Assembly: GCA_900555345.1 (NCBI GenBank)
Contig: USKS01000050.1
Span: 1-8,386, forward strand
Direction: 5' to 3'
Origin: an uncultured Eubacteriales bacterium
GTDB taxonomy: Bacteria > Bacillota_A > Clostridia > Oscillospirales > CAG-272
Length of the DNA: 8,386 nucleotides
Shown: piece by piece, positions 7,609-8,386 of the stretch
Layout: each line of letters begins with the position of its first letter
How positions within the stretch are numbered: position 1 is the first letter of the stretch
Translations under genes and position numbers: made by a program
Notes under the pieces: model-generated
What the model saw: the letters and a program-made list of their open reading frames with translations, nothing else
The model's database searches: none
What the model was told of the DNA's origin: nothing

Positions 7609-7634
7609 TAGTTTTGTTCCTTTCATATATGTTA

Positions 7635-8189
7635 TTAATTTTTATTACAGTATTGATCTGTAAGATACTCTTTTATAAACGCCAGAACCTCGTAGCTGTT
7701 CAGCGGCACGTCCTCTCCGAGGACGGCGCGCATCTCACCCGTGTCCATTGACACGTGCAGCCCGGGCGCCGTATGTTCAAAGCTAAAATCCACATCGGGG
7801 CTGCCCTGAACAAGCGTCAGCACGGTTTCGACCACATCTCCGAGAGGAATAAAGTCTATGTGGTCCGTTCTGAACGTTGCAGTGACCGTTGTTCCGTGAT
7901 CCTCGCCGCATGACTCCGGCACGGAGGAAATTTCGACTCCGCCGCCGCACATTTCGGCAAGCATTTTGAGAAACGGAACTCCGAGACCCACTTTTCTTGT
8001 TTTTCTTGTTGTATAAAACGGATCGCTGAGGCGCGCCACCTGCTCCGGGGTCATGCCGCAGCCGTCGTCGCTTACGGTCATTGTCAGCACATGATCGGCA
8101 CTCTCAAAAAGCTTTATGTCTATGTGCTTTGCCCCTGCACGGACGGAGTTCATGGTTATATCAAGAAGATAAAGCGAAAGATCCTTCAT
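7635..8189 (-). CDS. Stand-alone HATPase_c-domain ATP-binding protein of the hydrogenase operon
   Basis: This 184-residue GHKL-type protein contains the four ATP-binding boxes: N-box around D10-N14 (DITMNSVRAG), G1 VSDDGCGM (39-46), F-box DPFYTTRK (56-63) and G2 VGLGVPFL (67-74), plus the closing GTTVTATF strand (99-106). No histidine phosphotransfer domain, sensor domain or membrane segment precedes it. It therefore looks like a soluble ATP-binding switch or anti-sigma-type kinase domain, not a full sensor kinase. The last ~70 residues are not recognised. Its ATG overlaps the PHP gene stop (ATGA at 8189-8186), and GGGAGGG lies upstream. Such genes recur in clostridial hydrogenase operons by my recollection; their function is not established. 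Confidence 0.85.
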   Translation of the reverse strand: MKDLSLYLLDITMNSVRAGAKHIDIKLFESADHVLTMTVSDDGCGMTPEQVARLSDPFYTTRKTRKVGLGVPFLKMLAEMCGGGVEISSVPESCGEDHGTTVTATFRTDHIDFIPLGDVVETVLTLVQGSPDVDFSFEHTAPGLHVSMDTGEMRAVLGEDVPLNSYEVLAFIKEYLTDQYCNKN

Positions 8190-8359
8190 ATCGTCGACCC
8201 TCCCGCGTCATTTTCTCCGTCTATATACCGCAGAAGATTTTTTCTGACAAGCGCGCCGGAATACGGCTCGTCTTCAAGCGCCACCGTATTCCCCGCCTCC
8301 GATATATCCCACAAATAGTGGGCATCAGAGCTTTTCAGGCATCTTAGCGGCTTCAGGCA
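8186..8359 (-). CDS. PHP-domain protein, C-terminal 57 residues only (contig edge)
   Basis: The fragment contains KSSDAHYLWDIS, the typical last metal-binding block (S-D-A-H) of PHP-fold phosphoesterases, followed by a short helical tail ending at TGA (8186-8188). PHP domains hydrolyse phosphate esters with bound divalent metals; the substrate here is unknown. The gene overlaps the HATPase_c gene by four bases, so the two are translationally coupled. The open frame continues five codons further as MYKRQ, but those codons are adapter sequence. The first genuine residue is the Cys encoded at 8359-8357. Confidence 0.75.
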   Translation of the reverse strand, partial: CLKPLRCLKSSDAHYLWDISEAGNTVALEDEPYSGALVRKNLLRYIDGENDAGGSTI

Positions 8360-8386
8360 CTGTCTCTTATACACATCTGACGCTGC
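8360..8386. other. Nextera (Tn5 mosaic-end) sequencing adapter, not genomic
   Basis: Bases 8360-8378 are the 19-base Tn5 mosaic end read inward to outward (CTGTCTCTTATACACATCT). Bases 8379-8386 (GACGCTGC) continue exactly into the Nextera Read 1 adapter. The minus-strand translation of this junction gives the MYKRQ peptide seen in contaminated metagenome proteins. The stretch should be trimmed. Confidence 0.98.

Noticed and set aside
7291..7663. Plus-strand frames of 102 and 137 codons opposite hndB
   Set aside because: They are antisense to a clear HndB gene and have no supporting signals.
8360..8374. GTG start giving MYKRQ as the N-terminus of the PHP fragment
   Set aside because: These codons are sequencing adapter, so this is not a real start.

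Overview
The window looks like one complete short metagenomic contig from an anaerobic Clostridia-type Firmicute, probably a gut relative of the Oscillospirales/Ruminococcaceae. The reasons are a multisubunit NAD(P)-linked [FeFe] hydrogenase operon of the Hnd type, AGGAGG-type ribosome binding sites, consensus TTGACA/TATAAT promoters and a Gram-positive-style lipoprotein. This assignment is an inference from gene content; no rRNA or other marker gene is present. Both ends carry assembly or sequencing artefacts. The right end (8360-8386) is Nextera/Tn5 adapter sequence. The left end (1-34) is a loopless perfect palindrome whose outer half is probably a fold-back copy.

Left part, plus strand. 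The tail of an unidentified gene (19-105) overlaps by one base (TAATG) the start of a cytoplasmic purple-acid-phosphatase-like metallophosphoesterase (105-1373). A flavin reductase/flavoredoxin-family protein (1468-2028) follows, with a terminator downstream. A 495-base non-coding stretch (2029-2523) holds that terminator, a 12-bp hairpin, a very short orphan reading frame with an excellent ribosome binding site, and a perfect consensus promoter. The promoter drives an AT-richer gene for an unrecognised secreted lipoprotein (2524-3129, TTG start), which ends at a strong hairpin terminator.

Right part, minus strand, convergent with the left part. Reading in the direction of transcription, the operon contains a PHP-domain protein (only its last 57 residues are here), a lone HATPase_c-domain protein, a thioredoxin-like [2Fe-2S] protein (HndB), a NuoF-like flavin/iron-sulfur subunit (HndC) and the [FeFe] hydrogenase catalytic subunit (HndD). 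Spacing is tight throughout and a GC-rich terminator closes the operon. A stand-alone tRNA-Thr(CGT), with its own consensus promoter, encoded CCA and terminator hairpin, lies beyond it on the same strand.

Working model: HndD makes or consumes H2 and exchanges electrons through its ferredoxin-like domains with HndC, which carries the FMN/NAD(P) site. HndB is a small accessory electron carrier or structural partner. The PHP and HATPase_c proteins are co-transcribed accessories of unknown role. Points that deserve a second look are a Ser in place of the second Cys in the first H-cluster motif, Ile in place of Met in the second, and the absence of a NuoE-type subunit between the PHP and HATPase_c genes. 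I see no CRISPR array, insertion sequence or phage gene, and no clearly new multi-gene system. The hydrogenase-linked PHP/HATPase_c pair and the lipoprotein are the least-explained items.
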